A DNA stretch of 64,000 bases from JAEXNA01 sp037189585 (lineage in GTDB: Bacteria; Vulcanimicrobiota; Xenobia; Xenobiales; JADMJV01): contig JBBCJA010000001.1 of NCBI GenBank assembly GCA_037189585.1, positions 484,131 through 548,130 on the forward strand, read 5' to 3'. The first letter of the stretch is position 1. Each line of letters opens with the position of its first letter. The notes beneath the pieces are model-generated. The model was not told where the DNA came from. It did no database searches and saw only the letters and a program-made list of their open reading frames with translations. Both the position numbers and the translations under genes were made by a program. Of the stretch, positions 8,664 to 16,817 are shown in pieces.

Positions 8664-9077
8664 CTATCCAGGTGGACCAGACTTGTAAACCGTGGCTTCG
8701 CTAAAACCGGCTTCGGGACCACCGGCACCAACGTGTTGGCCGTTGTTCGCTCCGTGGACCTGGTGCGCGACACTCGTATTTTCGGCGCCTTGAATGCTGA
8801 GTTGGCCCGCGCTAACGTTGGACGAGGCTGGTATTGATCCCCAGGCCGAGGAGAATTGGGAGGCGCGAGCTTCGCCCGCCTGGCGGTCCTGGTGAGTTTC
8901 TCCGACTTCGGAAGTGGGTGAGAAACCTTCGGTTTCCGAGGGGCCCTGGCCTTGTGAGACCGACGAGGCACCGGCGGTTTTTTCGCCCGCGCCTGTGGTG
9001 GGGCGGGTGCCCACTCCGTAGGTTTCTCGAAATTGCGGTCCACGGGGCCCTAGGCCGTTGATGAAATCTGAACTCAT
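8664..9077 (-). CDS. Disordered small hypothetical protein
   Basis: 137 residues rich in Gly, Ser, Ala, Gln and Thr with almost no hydrophobic core, so it is predicted to be largely disordered. There is no signal peptide or recognised domain. It is called as real because an AAGGAG sequence sits 5 bases before the ATG at 9077, a terminator follows the stop, and it has its own intergenic region with phased repeats upstream. It is transcribed divergently from the gene at 9241. Function unknown. Confidence 0.6.
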   Translation of the reverse strand: MSSDFINGLGPRGPQFRETYGVGTRPTTGAGEKTAGASSVSQGQGPSETEGFSPTSEVGETHQDRQAGEARASQFSSAWGSIPASSNVSAGQLSIQGAENTSVAHQVHGANNGQHVGAGGPEAGFSEATVYKSGPPG

Positions 9078-9140
9078 AGATTCTCCTTGGTAGACCCACT
9101 GTAAAGGTTCCTGGGGAACGTCGCTAGCTTGAATTTGTTA

Positions 9141-9181
9141 ATCAAATGTTTCTAATGTTTCCAAATGTTAACTGGATGTTA
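9141..9181. repeat. Four helically phased ATGTT direct repeats
   Basis: ATGTT occurs at 9146, 9155, 9165 and 9176, that is, every 9-11 bases, in the space between divergent genes at 9077 and 9241. Repeats at one helical turn put all copies on one DNA face, as in operator arrays. The surrounding bases are AT-rich compared with the flanking genes. No protein can be assigned. Confidence 0.6.
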
Positions 9182-9240
9182 CAGTGTTGCGCTCGCAGAA
9201 GGTGTGTCGTCGCCCTGCCCTTGCCCACGCAGGATCCCTT

Positions 9241-10176
9241 ATGCAAGGCATGGTAAAGACCTTGGTGCGACGTATCGTCTTCATCGTTATATTGACGGCT
9301 CTGGTCTTGACCGGGTTGTTCGTTCTTTCCGATCCGACGTTTCGTTACCCGCGCCTCGGGGTTCAACTGTCGCGGCCGTTGGAAAAGTTGGCCGGTAAAG
9401 ATGCGATCACCGTGATGGTCAGTCTGGACACCGGCAGGGAGATTTTGGCTGAGGATGAGCCCGGTGACGAGCCAGCCATTCAGGACAATTTCACTCTTCT
9501 CATGATCCTTTCGGAAGAGGTGCAGCTCAAGAGTGAAAGCGCCAACGTTTTGTACAAAGTCGCGGAAATGCAATCCGAGCAGTGGGCTTGGAAAAAGGCC
9601 GAACTTAACAAGCTGCAGGCGCGAACTCAAGTCTTTCCGCGCAACCTTCCCACCACGCCGGTGATCACGGTGCCCAAGTCCAGCGAGCTGGCCGAATCCG
9701 ATGTCTGGACACCTCTATTGATGACTTTGTGGCCCAAGTTTCCCGAAGGTTTTCTCAAGGCTCCCCAAACTAGCTGGAGCGAGCAGTTCAGCTACACCGA
9801 GAAAACCGCGATGGGCGGCGACCCGGTCAAGATCAACTGCCAACTGGTCTACCGGCTGGAGAATTTCCAGAACACCAAATTCGGCGTCTACGCCAACGTC
9901 TTCTACCTGGGAACTCTCTCGGCCGCCAGCGGGCAGGACCCCAGTTTGAAGGTCGAGGGAACCATGAAAGGCTACTGCCTGGTCGAACCGGAGACGGGGC
10001 GCGTCTCCGGCGGAGAATACCGTATCGCCCAAAAGGTCATGGTGAAAAAACCCAACCTTCCTATCCTACGAACCAACACCTTTCAGGGACTCCGCTTTTG
10101 GCGTCCCAAGTTCCACCAAGGGATGGGTAAGCCGGTTCCGGGAGCTTCGGTCACTCCTCAAGTGGCGGCGCCTTAG
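9241..10176 (+). CDS. Membrane-anchored protein of unknown function
   Basis: 311 residues with one N-terminal membrane segment (about 10-30, ending VLSDPTF), and the rest outside the membrane. The external part is a beta-rich domain preceded by a charged helical stretch (LLMILSEEVQLK to LNKLQART). No family is recognised. ATG 9241 is chosen over the upstream TTG because AGGA sits 6 bases before it; ATG 9250 is also possible. The C-terminal half has a layout similar to the unknown protein at 12662 (proline-rich lead-in, aromatic strand, long beta meander), which might reflect a shared fold. Confidence 0.75.
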   Translation: MQGMVKTLVRRIVFIVILTALVLTGLFVLSDPTFRYPRLGVQLSRPLEKLAGKDAITVMVSLDTGREILAEDEPGDEPAIQDNFTLLMILSEEVQLKSESANVLYKVAEMQSEQWAWKKAELNKLQARTQVFPRNLPTTPVITVPKSSELAESDVWTPLLMTLWPKFPEGFLKAPQTSWSEQFSYTEKTAMGGDPVKINCQLVYRLENFQNTKFGVYANVFYLGTLSAASGQDPSLKVEGTMKGYCLVEPETGRVSGGEYRIAQKVMVKKPNLPILRTNTFQGLRFWRPKFHQGMGKPVPGASVTPQVAAP

Positions 10177-10203
10177 CTGCGAGCGGCCCTCAAGCGCGAG
10201 GAT

Positions 10204-10878
10204 TTATCCTCGGGACTCGATCCGCTTTTGGCGTTCTTGATAGTAGACGGCATAGCTCAGAATCGATTCCTTTTCATCGAAGCCGATCTCCTCGAAAACG
10301 ACCTCGGAGATGTGCTTGCGATTGTCAGCGGGGTCCTTCTCGCTACCTTTGGCCCGCACTCCGATGCGCATCTGCGGAACGTTGGGGATCTCCAGCTCGA
10401 CTTCCAGGGCGGTTTCCGGCGGAATGGCCAGGTTGGTTTTCAAGTAAAGACTGTTGGGAGTGACCGCATGGGTGTTGGCCACCTGCGCATGGGGCAGGCG
10501 GGCCGCCTGGTACTTGACCGGGATGGCGGCCTCCACTCGAAAGGAGTCGTCGCGCGGAGGAACTTCTCGTGAACTGACTTCCTTGGGAACGTCGATGTCA
10601 AACTCTTGGTCGCGCGAGTCGCGCACCTGACTGGTAAAAGTGAAGAACGTATTCTTCGCCGCGTCGAAATAGGACACGGTCACCGGCGCACCCGGTCCGA
10701 TGTGGACATCGTTGCCGGGAGTGCTGAGAGTCAGGCGTTTTTTGGGAGCTTCCAAGACTTCAACGAAGTAGCTTTGGAATACCCCATCGACATCCTCGAT
10801 CTCGATCTCCACCGTTTGGTGCGGCGTCGGTTTGAAAACCGGCTTCCCCTTACCAAACAATGCTCCTAGAAACCCCAT
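10204..10878 (-). CDS. PilZ-domain protein with YcgR-like N-terminus
   Basis: 224 residues. The N-terminal half (about 15-100) is a beta-barrel like the PilZN/YcgR-N domain. The second half begins with the FRVEAAIPVKYQ strand typical of PilZ domains. The classical c-di-GMP motifs are weak: the RxxxR is replaced by DDSFRVEA and the DxSxxG is not clear, so nucleotide binding is uncertain. The ATG at 10878 is chosen because AGGAG lies 8 bases upstream; the frame stays open to 10947. A role in c-di-GMP or pilus signalling is inferred. Confidence 0.75.
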   Translation of the reverse strand: MGFLGALFGKGKPVFKPTPHQTVEIEIEDVDGVFQSYFVEVLEAPKKRLTLSTPGNDVHIGPGAPVTVSYFDAAKNTFFTFTSQVRDSRDQEFDIDVPKEVSSREVPPRDDSFRVEAAIPVKYQAARLPHAQVANTHAVTPNSLYLKTNLAIPPETALEVELEIPNVPQMRIGVRAKGSEKDPADNRKHISEVVFEEIGFDEKESILSYAVYYQERQKRIESRG

Positions 10879-11006
10879 CAATGTCACTCCTTTTTTCTTC
10901 GGGCTCAGGCCTTTCGTGTCGACCGAAGCGATCCCTTTTGTAAACAACTTGCAAACTGCTTGACTTGTTCTGTAGGAGCCGGACTTAGATCGACAAATCT
11001 GACCTT

Positions 11007-12257
11007 ATGACAAGTGAGGACGGATGGGAACATCTGCGAGATATCCAGGGCTCCTGGTCGGACCACCTGCGGGGCAAGACCATCGTCGTCGCCATCTCTG
11101 GAAGCGTGGCGGCTTTGGAAAGCCACCGTTTGGTTCGCGCTTTGATGAGGCACGGAGCCCAGGTGCGGTGCGTGGTCACGGCGGCGGCGGCAGAGCTCGT
11201 TTCCACCACAAGTTTGGAGTGGGCTAGCGGATTTCCGGTCGTGACCCAATTGACAGGACGCTGCGAGCACTTGGAGTTTTTCGGTGAGCGTGGTCAGGGC
11301 CACCTCCTGCTATTGGCGCCGGCCACAGCCAATACGATAGGGAAGGTGGCTTTGGGCCTTGATGATAATGCGGTCACCACGACGGCCACCACGGCGCTGG
11401 GTTCGGGCGTGCCTCTTCTTTGTTGCCCTGGAATGCACGAACCGATGATGGCAAGTCGGGTGGTTCAAGGAAACCTGGCGCGTTTAGCCGAGCTCGGTGT
11501 AGAGATTCTCGAGCCCACCGTTGTCGAAGGGAAGGCCAAGATGATGGGAGTGGACGAGATCGTGGCTCGGGTCTTGCGACGATTGGGGCCCTCGGACCTG
11601 AAAGGGCGCCGAGTTCTTTTAACTGGAGGGCCGACTCGGGAGTACCTCGACCCAGCCCGCTGTCTGACCAATCCATCCTCTGGGCAATCCGCCTGCTTGC
11701 TGGCCCAGGAAGCCTATCGACGTGGGGCCGAGGTTGTTCTGGTTTACGGTCCGGGACAGGTTCAACCGGCTCCTTGGTTGACGGTACGGCGCGTGGAGAC
11801 AGGGCAACAGATGGGAGAAGCGGTTCAAGCCGTCTTTGAGCAGCAGAAGATCGATATCGCCCTAGCCGTGGCGGCGGTGGCTGACTTCAAGCCCAGCCGG
11901 CGCCAGGAGCATAAGATCGCCACGAACCAGGTCGCTGAATTGGATCTCCAGCTGGTCGCCACACCCAAGATTATCGACCTGATCCGCTCTCTCTCGCCCG
12001 AGACACGATTGGTCGGATTCAAGGCCTCGAGCCACAGCAGGGACGAAGAGCTTGAAGCGGAGGCGCGACGGTATCTGGAAAGAGGTCGGGTGGACACGAT
12101 GGTGGCGAATCCCATCTCTGAGCCGGGGCTGGGCTTTGAGTCGTCTTGGAACCGTTACCTGGTTGTAGGTCAAACCGGAAAGCCGCAAGCGATCGGTCCA
12201 GCCAGTAAAGAGAGTCTCGCTACCAAGCTATGGGATGTGCTCCTCGCTTGTTCATAG
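11007..12257 (+). CDS. coaBC: CoaBC, phosphopantothenoylcysteine synthase/decarboxylase
   Basis: Bifunctional enzyme of coenzyme A synthesis, 416 residues. Residues 1-185 form the FMN-dependent decarboxylase CoaC with ISGSVAALESHRLVR, APATANTIGKVALGLDDN and a substrate-clamp motif reading CPGMHEPMM instead of the more usual PAMNxxM. Residues about 190-416 form the CTP-dependent ligase CoaB with TGGPTREYLDPARCLTN, the dimer-forming SSGQ stretch and AVAAVADFKP. It joins 4-phosphopantothenate to cysteine and decarboxylates the product to 4-phosphopantetheine. It is monocistronic by spacing. Confidence 0.96.
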   Translation: MTSEDGWEHLRDIQGSWSDHLRGKTIVVAISGSVAALESHRLVRALMRHGAQVRCVVTAAAAELVSTTSLEWASGFPVVTQLTGRCEHLEFFGERGQGHLLLLAPATANTIGKVALGLDDNAVTTTATTALGSGVPLLCCPGMHEPMMASRVVQGNLARLAELGVEILEPTVVEGKAKMMGVDEIVARVLRRLGPSDLKGRRVLLTGGPTREYLDPARCLTNPSSGQSACLLAQEAYRRGAEVVLVYGPGQVQPAPWLTVRRVETGQQMGEAVQAVFEQQKIDIALAVAAVADFKPSRRQEHKIATNQVAELDLQLVATPKIIDLIRSLSPETRLVGFKASSHSRDEELEAEARRYLERGRVDTMVANPISEPGLGFESSWNRYLVVGQTGKPQAIGPASKESLATKLWDVLLACS

Positions 12258-12281
12258 TTTTTTCATTTTCTAGATACATGC

Positions 12282-12326
12282 TGGACACAGGTCGGACATA
12301 GATGTGTTGCAATTGTGACATAGCAT
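12282..12326 (+). promoter_or_regulatory. Putative promoter with double GGACA box
   Basis: TGGACA (12282-12287) and CGGACA (12293-12298) are direct repeats 11 bases apart. The second is followed, after 22 bases, by TAGCAT (12321-12326), and 6 bases later comes the ATG of the LexA-like gene. This is the same spacing as at 1725-1765 and 14980-15020. The repeat at one helical turn suggests a protein-binding site, possibly autoregulation by the LexA-like product. No Shine-Dalgarno is present. Confidence 0.45.
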
Positions 12327-12332
12327 GTTCGC

Positions 12333-12575
12333 ATGTCCCGCCCCATCAAGTACCGCCAACGTGCTCGCGATCTTACTCCCGAAAGGATGGAGGTTTTTCA
12401 AGCCTTATCTCGTTACTGGGAGCAGCACGGTTACTCTCCTTCGCTAAGAGAGCTAGCCGCCGAGTTGTCTCTTCGTTCTCCTTCCACCGTCTGGAATCAC
12501 CTGGACAGCTTGGAACGTCAGGGTCTTGTTTACCGTAAGCCGCACGCTCCCAGGGGATGGAGTTTGGCGGCATGA
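12333..12575 (+). CDS. Stand-alone LexA-type DNA-binding domain
   Basis: 80 residues. The whole protein matches the N-terminal winged helix of LexA: LTPERMEVFQALSRYWEQHG, then YSPSLRELAAELSLRSPSTV (recognition helix region), then the wing YRKPHAPRGWSL. The S24 autoprotease/dimerisation domain that makes LexA respond to DNA damage is missing, and the stop is in place rather than a frameshift. It could be a constitutive repressor, a competitor of a full LexA elsewhere, or a regulator of a different regulon. The start ATG sits 6 bases after a TAGCAT box. Confidence 0.85.
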   Translation: MSRPIKYRQRARDLTPERMEVFQALSRYWEQHGYSPSLRELAAELSLRSPSTVWNHLDSLERQGLVYRKPHAPRGWSLAA

Positions 12576-12588
12576 GTCTGAGCCTAAG

Positions 12589-12607
12589 CCCTCGTTCGTT
12601 ACGAGGG
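12589..12607 (+). terminator. Small hairpin after the LexA-like gene
   Basis: The 7-base stem CCCTCGT / ACGAGGG with a 5-base loop starts 13 bases after the stop. There is no T run, so it could be an RNA-stabilising hairpin rather than an intrinsic terminator. Confidence 0.35.
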
Positions 12608-12661
12608 ATCGGCCCGTGTTTCGCTGAAGCCTGGGACGAAATTACGCCCTAGGATCGGACT

Positions 12662-13441
12662 GTGATTGAACGCCCTAAGTATCTAGAATATCGCCACCAA
12701 CGAGACCGTATCAATAGCTATGTCGTGCGACGTCAGGTCGAGGTGAAGGTCGAGCGTCCTGCCGCGGCCTTGATGCGTTTGGTGGGGAAGAAGACCAAGG
12801 CCAAAAAAGAGGGGTTCCAGGAAGAGTGGTCTTTGGAGCTACGCACGACCGATGTCATGCCGGATCGCAGTGCCTTGGTTAAAACCCAGGTGACTCAAGC
12901 CTCCCGAATAGTCAAAGGTGAATCCGTTCCGTTTCCGGACCGTGAGAGCCCGACCACCGAGTTCCTCAACGAGGTTGTCGACCTGGGCGGTCAGCTGAGC
13001 TCTCATCAGGGGTCTTTGCCGACTCCCCATCTCATTTTGTTTCCCGAGGAGCCGGTGAAGAAAGGTCATGAGTGGCAACGGACGCGCCATGAGATGTTGC
13101 CGGTCTATGGGGCTGATGGACAGCTCAAGACGCACGCTCCTCACGCGGTGACCTATTCCGGCCGGGTCGACGAGATCGGAGAACAGGATGACGGCGTGGA
13201 GTTCGTCGAGCTTTCCATAAGCGGACAAGGAGAGTTCAGCGACTCAGGCGGGCCGCGACAGGTCTACTCGGTCAGCGGAACGGTGCGCTTCGCTCTGCGT
13301 GACGGGCACATATTAAACGCCGATGTCACCCGAGCGATGATGGTCGCGGTAGGGGAAGTCGTGGTGACGCGCACTGCCAGAGAGCAGTTCGCTTTTACCT
13401 CCCGTGGGACCGAGCAGTCTGTCGGTGGTATGCGAATGTAG
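12662..13441 (+). CDS. Hypothetical beta-rich protein
   Basis: 259 residues, no signal peptide or membrane segment, and no recognised family. It alternates short strands with polar turns. A proline-containing lead (TPHLILFPEEPVKKGHEW) is followed by a long beta meander ending REQFAF. The GTG start at 12662 is 6 bases after TAGGAT and has no Shine-Dalgarno sequence, which again fits a leaderless start. It follows the LexA-like gene by 86 bases. The possible fold similarity to the protein at 9241 is only an impression. Confidence 0.7.
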   Translation: MIERPKYLEYRHQRDRINSYVVRRQVEVKVERPAAALMRLVGKKTKAKKEGFQEEWSLELRTTDVMPDRSALVKTQVTQASRIVKGESVPFPDRESPTTEFLNEVVDLGGQLSSHQGSLPTPHLILFPEEPVKKGHEWQRTRHEMLPVYGADGQLKTHAPHAVTYSGRVDEIGEQDDGVEFVELSISGQGEFSDSGGPRQVYSVSGTVRFALRDGHILNADVTRAMMVAVGEVVVTRTAREQFAFTSRGTEQSVGGMRM

Positions 13442-13471
13442 CTACTAGGGGTTTCCGGTTGGGCCTCTAGT

Positions 13472-14932
13472 CTAGGGCGTAGCGCGCCGGCTTAGCAGCA
13501 GCTCACGGTCCACCAGGGAGTTCAGGCCCCCCATCCGATCCGGCTCACAGTACGGATTGTGGCGATCTTCCTCCCACTCTTTCCCGTCGTAAAGAAACTT
13601 GTAGGCTCGGCGTTCCGGATCCGCCATGGGCAGCTCCAGAGTGTAGGTCCAGACCCCATCGCCGTCATCTTGCATCGCTTGTGGTTTCCATTGCGTGAAG
13701 TCTCCCGCGATCTCCACTTTCTTGGCTTCCGGATGATAGAGACGAAAAAAGAGGTTGTCGTCGACCCGCTGAGGGCCAAGAACGGCACGAAGAAGTCGAT
13801 GGTTTGCGGCACTCGCCACCGAGTAGGCGTCAGCGGCCCTTAGAACTCCGCGGCCCTGTCGCTCTCGAGACGCATTGGGCAAGCGTCGACTTGTTTGCAA
13901 CAAGATGCGCCGGACCTCGGCGGGAGTCAGTTCCGGGCGGAGTTCCAACAGCTGCGCGATAGTCCCGGCGACCAACGGGGCGGCCACCGAGGTTCCGTCG
14001 GCATGTTCGTAGTATGTCCCCACGACTTTCTGTCCCGCGGCCTGTCCGAGAAGCTCATTGACACGGTCTTCCGGACTTGATTCGAGATACGAGGTAGGAA
14101 GCTGCGCGTCGGCGATCATCGCTTCGTCGTCGCATTCCGGATGGGCCAAGAGATAAGCGATGGCGGCGGCTCGTTTTTGCTGAGGTGTTCCAGGAAGGAT
14201 CGGGGAGGCGACGAGAGCTGAGGGCGCGATCAGATCCGGTTTGAGAATACGGTCGGGAGTGAAGCCGAAATCCGAATGGAACATCTCGTCGCAGTGGTCG
14301 AAGTAGCCGCCCACCGTGATAGCTTCCTTACACTTGGCTGGACTACCGACCTCGCCGCCGGAGTTGCCGGCCGCCACTACCACACACAGGCCCGCCTCGG
14401 TGCATTTGGCGATCCAATGATCCACCAGGGAATCATCACTCTTACGATTCTCCTCGCCGACGCCCAACGAGATGTTGACGATCCGAATTCCTAGCCGGTC
14501 CTTGTGCTCCAGGACCCAACGGAGCGCCTTGGCGATATTGTGAGGTCGAATAGAGAAGGTCTCTCCCACCTTAAGCAGGACCAGGTTCGCCAGGTAAGCT
14601 GGCCCTCGGTAGAGCCCTTGACTCAAGTATCCGTTACCGGCCGCGATGACCGAGGTCATCGTCCCATGCCAGTTTCCGATGTCGGTTCGACCGTCGAGAG
14701 GCTCCTGGTCCAAAGTCAGGTCGTGATGGCAGAGAATACGGCAGGTTGGAAACACCAGATCGGGGTGAGGATAGAATCCGGCATCAAGAATGGCGATCGT
14801 TACTCCTCGTCCCGCCGCGTGACGAGGAGAGTTCAAACGAACTAACGACGGCGCCACCCAATCTCGGACATAGGTCCAACGCGATGGTTGTTGGATCAAA
14901 GGAGTGAGGATGCTGCCGTAGGTCTGGTTCAC
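13472..14932 (-). CDS. Subtilisin-like protease fused to a CBM48 domain
   Basis: 486 residues. The S8 peptidase domain has the full triad: Asp50 in IAILDAGF, His89 in NWHGTMTS and Ser315 in DGTSVAAP, with oxyanion Asn190 in VAAGNSGG. No signal peptide or propeptide is seen, so it may act in the cytoplasm. Residues about 392-475 are a CBM48/AMPK-type glycogen-binding domain (VEIAGDFTQWKP, GVWTYTLELP, YKFLYDGKEW, DRHNPY). This pairing is unusual. GTG 14932 is the annotated start, but the frame is open further upstream and a CTG at 14986 with GAGG before it is possible. Confidence 0.9.
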   Translation of the reverse strand: MNQTYGSILTPLIQQPSRWTYVRDWVAPSLVRLNSPRHAAGRGVTIAILDAGFYPHPDLVFPTCRILCHHDLTLDQEPLDGRTDIGNWHGTMTSVIAAGNGYLSQGLYRGPAYLANLVLLKVGETFSIRPHNIAKALRWVLEHKDRLGIRIVNISLGVGEENRKSDDSLVDHWIAKCTEAGLCVVVAAGNSGGEVGSPAKCKEAITVGGYFDHCDEMFHSDFGFTPDRILKPDLIAPSALVASPILPGTPQQKRAAAIAYLLAHPECDDEAMIADAQLPTSYLESSPEDRVNELLGQAAGQKVVGTYYEHADGTSVAAPLVAGTIAQLLELRPELTPAEVRRILLQTSRRLPNASRERQGRGVLRAADAYSVASAANHRLLRAVLGPQRVDDNLFFRLYHPEAKKVEIAGDFTQWKPQAMQDDGDGVWTYTLELPMADPERRAYKFLYDGKEWEEDRHNPYCEPDRMGGLNSLVDRELLLSRRATP

Positions 14933-14979
14933 CTGGGTTGCATACCCTGCCGAAAGTTTCCCAAACCATGACTTGTTCC

Positions 14980-15013
14980 TGGACAGGTCCTTAGCCTCAA
15001 GATTTGTTATACT
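14980..15013 (+). promoter_or_regulatory. Putative promoter, TGGACA-N22-TATACT, leaderless
   Basis: TGGACA (14980-14985) and TATACT (15008-15013) are separated by exactly 22 bases. The box ends 6 bases before the ATG at 15020. The first box also forms a short palindrome, GGACAGGTCC. The layout is identical to that before 1765 and 12333. It lies in the divergent space shared with the subtilase gene. Confidence 0.5.
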
Positions 15014-15019
15014 CAGGGA

Positions 15020-16807
15020 ATGAGAGAAAGAGGAGCTGCTCTACCCACGGTTCTAGCCCTGGTGTCGCTTGTGCTTATCGTGGGCTTGGCTATGGGTAGT
15101 TTGTCGGTTCTGTCGCTTCAGTTCAATAGCCGTCAACTGGAGGGCATGCGATCGGAGATGATGGCACGGAGCGCGGTCGCTCGTTTTCTCGCCAAGCTCC
15201 ACGCCGAAGACGTGGAGGAGGGGATCGATCCCCTTGCTCCTGAGCCTTATCGCGTCGTGGATAGAGTCGGCGACAGTATGAGTTACGAGCAAGACGGCTA
15301 CGTCGCGAGAATCTCTTTCACGAGTTCGGAGAACTACTCCAGCGATAATTTGGGTGGGGACGCACCCATGGTCGGCTCTCCCGACCTCTCCGACGAGATT
15401 CCTCGTATACCACCTTTTTCGCTGGACCTGGTTGTCAATGTCGAGGGCCCTGCTGGTAAGAATCGTTTTCGGGTAGGTCTTCGGCGCGTTTGGCCCTACG
15501 CACTTTATACCCAGTTGGGACCCATCGTTTTGATGGGTAACCCACCCAGCCCTGAGGACTCATCCCAAGCCACCGAAATCAAAGGCGACGTTTACACATC
15601 TTGGAACGGTGGAGCCCCCGCGGGAGGGGTTACCTATTCGGGTTACGGCCTCGACCCTTTCACCTCGCCCTTCAATGTCTTGGCATATCTGGAGGCCAGG
15701 AGCGGTCTTCACCCCACGGTCGTGCCTCAATGGCCACTCATCTTGGGAGAGATTTTAGGCAGAAATTCCGATCTGGCTCCGGACCACGTTCATGATGGGT
15801 CCACGGAAGATATTCATTATTTTTTCTACTCCGCCGGTAGTGGTATGCCGGAGATCCCATCATCGAACCCCGGAGATCCGACTTTTTCTCCTAGTGGAGC
15901 CTCATTCACCAATGGTGGAAATACGATGATTGGTGATTTCATCTATTCTTATGAAGATAATCAGGAACTTCAGCTCGCGCCCATGGTTGTTCCCACCCCC
16001 CTTAATATTGGAGACGGGGTACCCATTTTAGGAAATGAGCCGAGCATCCGCAACGAATTCTCTGGTAAGTCCACCCAACGTCGCCCTTTGGCTGTCGATC
16101 CGTTAGCCGGCACCCCGGGAGGTTCCGTTTTTGGCTCTCAATCGTTTGAGACGCCGCCTGGCCTATCCGGTGCCGGCTTAGAATTGCGAGACGCTTATGC
16201 ACTGTCCGACGTTTTTATCCTGCCCGACTTGAGGGAAGGAACAACCCCGTTTCTTCTGACCGAGGACCTGGTTCTCAACAACGCCCACTACGTCATCAAC
16301 GGCTCGGTGAGCAACCGGCAGGTTGTTTACTATCAGGGTGAGGATTCTCAGGGAAAAGGGCTCTATGTGCGCGAGAATCGAGCGGGGATGCGATTGCAAA
16401 ACACAACACTCCATGTCAAAGGCGATCTCGACCTCGGAGCTGGTAGCTTTGATAGTACGGACCCAGAAGATCGGATCTCTGTCGTGGGCTCGGCGGCCAC
16501 ACTTATTGTGGACGGGAAGCTGATCCTGGGCAATGCCACCATTAACGCTCAGGATCAAGGTTTCATGATTTATGCCGATGATATCGTCCTCAAGGGGGGA
16601 GGCAACTTTTTTGGACTCATGATCGCGAAGAACTCAATCTCTATCCTTTCGAGGGAAGAGAATCCCCTCAACATTCAAGGAGCTCTTCTGTGCCAGGGAC
16701 GAGGCGGTATCACCCTTCGCGGAACGAGTCTAAAACATGATCCAGAGTACCTCAAATCGTTGAATCGGGCCGGGGACTTTCAAATCGTTTCTTGGAAAAA
16801 GTTATAG
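15020..16807 (+). CDS. Large pilin-like (PilX-type) surface protein
   Basis: 595 residues. The N-terminus RERGAALPTVLALVSLVLIV followed by a long amphipathic helix resembles minor pilins of the PilX kind: a short basic leader, then the hydrophobic alpha1 helix. The rest is a large beta-rich external domain. Near the C-terminus are repeated short strands (LIVDGKLILGNATI, DIVLKGGGNFFGLMIAK, ALLCQGRGGITLRG) that suggest a right-handed beta-helix. It may be exported by the type IV pilus machinery encoded elsewhere in the window; that link is inferred. A decayed copy of its C-terminus follows at once. Confidence 0.75.
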   Translation: MRERGAALPTVLALVSLVLIVGLAMGSLSVLSLQFNSRQLEGMRSEMMARSAVARFLAKLHAEDVEEGIDPLAPEPYRVVDRVGDSMSYEQDGYVARISFTSSENYSSDNLGGDAPMVGSPDLSDEIPRIPPFSLDLVVNVEGPAGKNRFRVGLRRVWPYALYTQLGPIVLMGNPPSPEDSSQATEIKGDVYTSWNGGAPAGGVTYSGYGLDPFTSPFNVLAYLEARSGLHPTVVPQWPLILGEILGRNSDLAPDHVHDGSTEDIHYFFYSAGSGMPEIPSSNPGDPTFSPSGASFTNGGNTMIGDFIYSYEDNQELQLAPMVVPTPLNIGDGVPILGNEPSIRNEFSGKSTQRRPLAVDPLAGTPGGSVFGSQSFETPPGLSGAGLELRDAYALSDVFILPDLREGTTPFLLTEDLVLNNAHYVINGSVSNRQVVYYQGEDSQGKGLYVRENRAGMRLQNTTLHVKGDLDLGAGSFDSTDPEDRISVVGSAATLIVDGKLILGNATINAQDQGFMIYADDIVLKGGGNFFGLMIAKNSISILSREENPLNIQGALLCQGRGGITLRGTSLKHDPEYLKSLNRAGDFQIVSWKKL

Positions 16808-16817
16808 AAGGAGTTCG

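Noticed and set aside
8594..9043. Alternative minus-strand frames over the small disordered gene
   Set aside because: Only the frame starting at 9077 has a ribosome site and is followed by a terminator after its stop.
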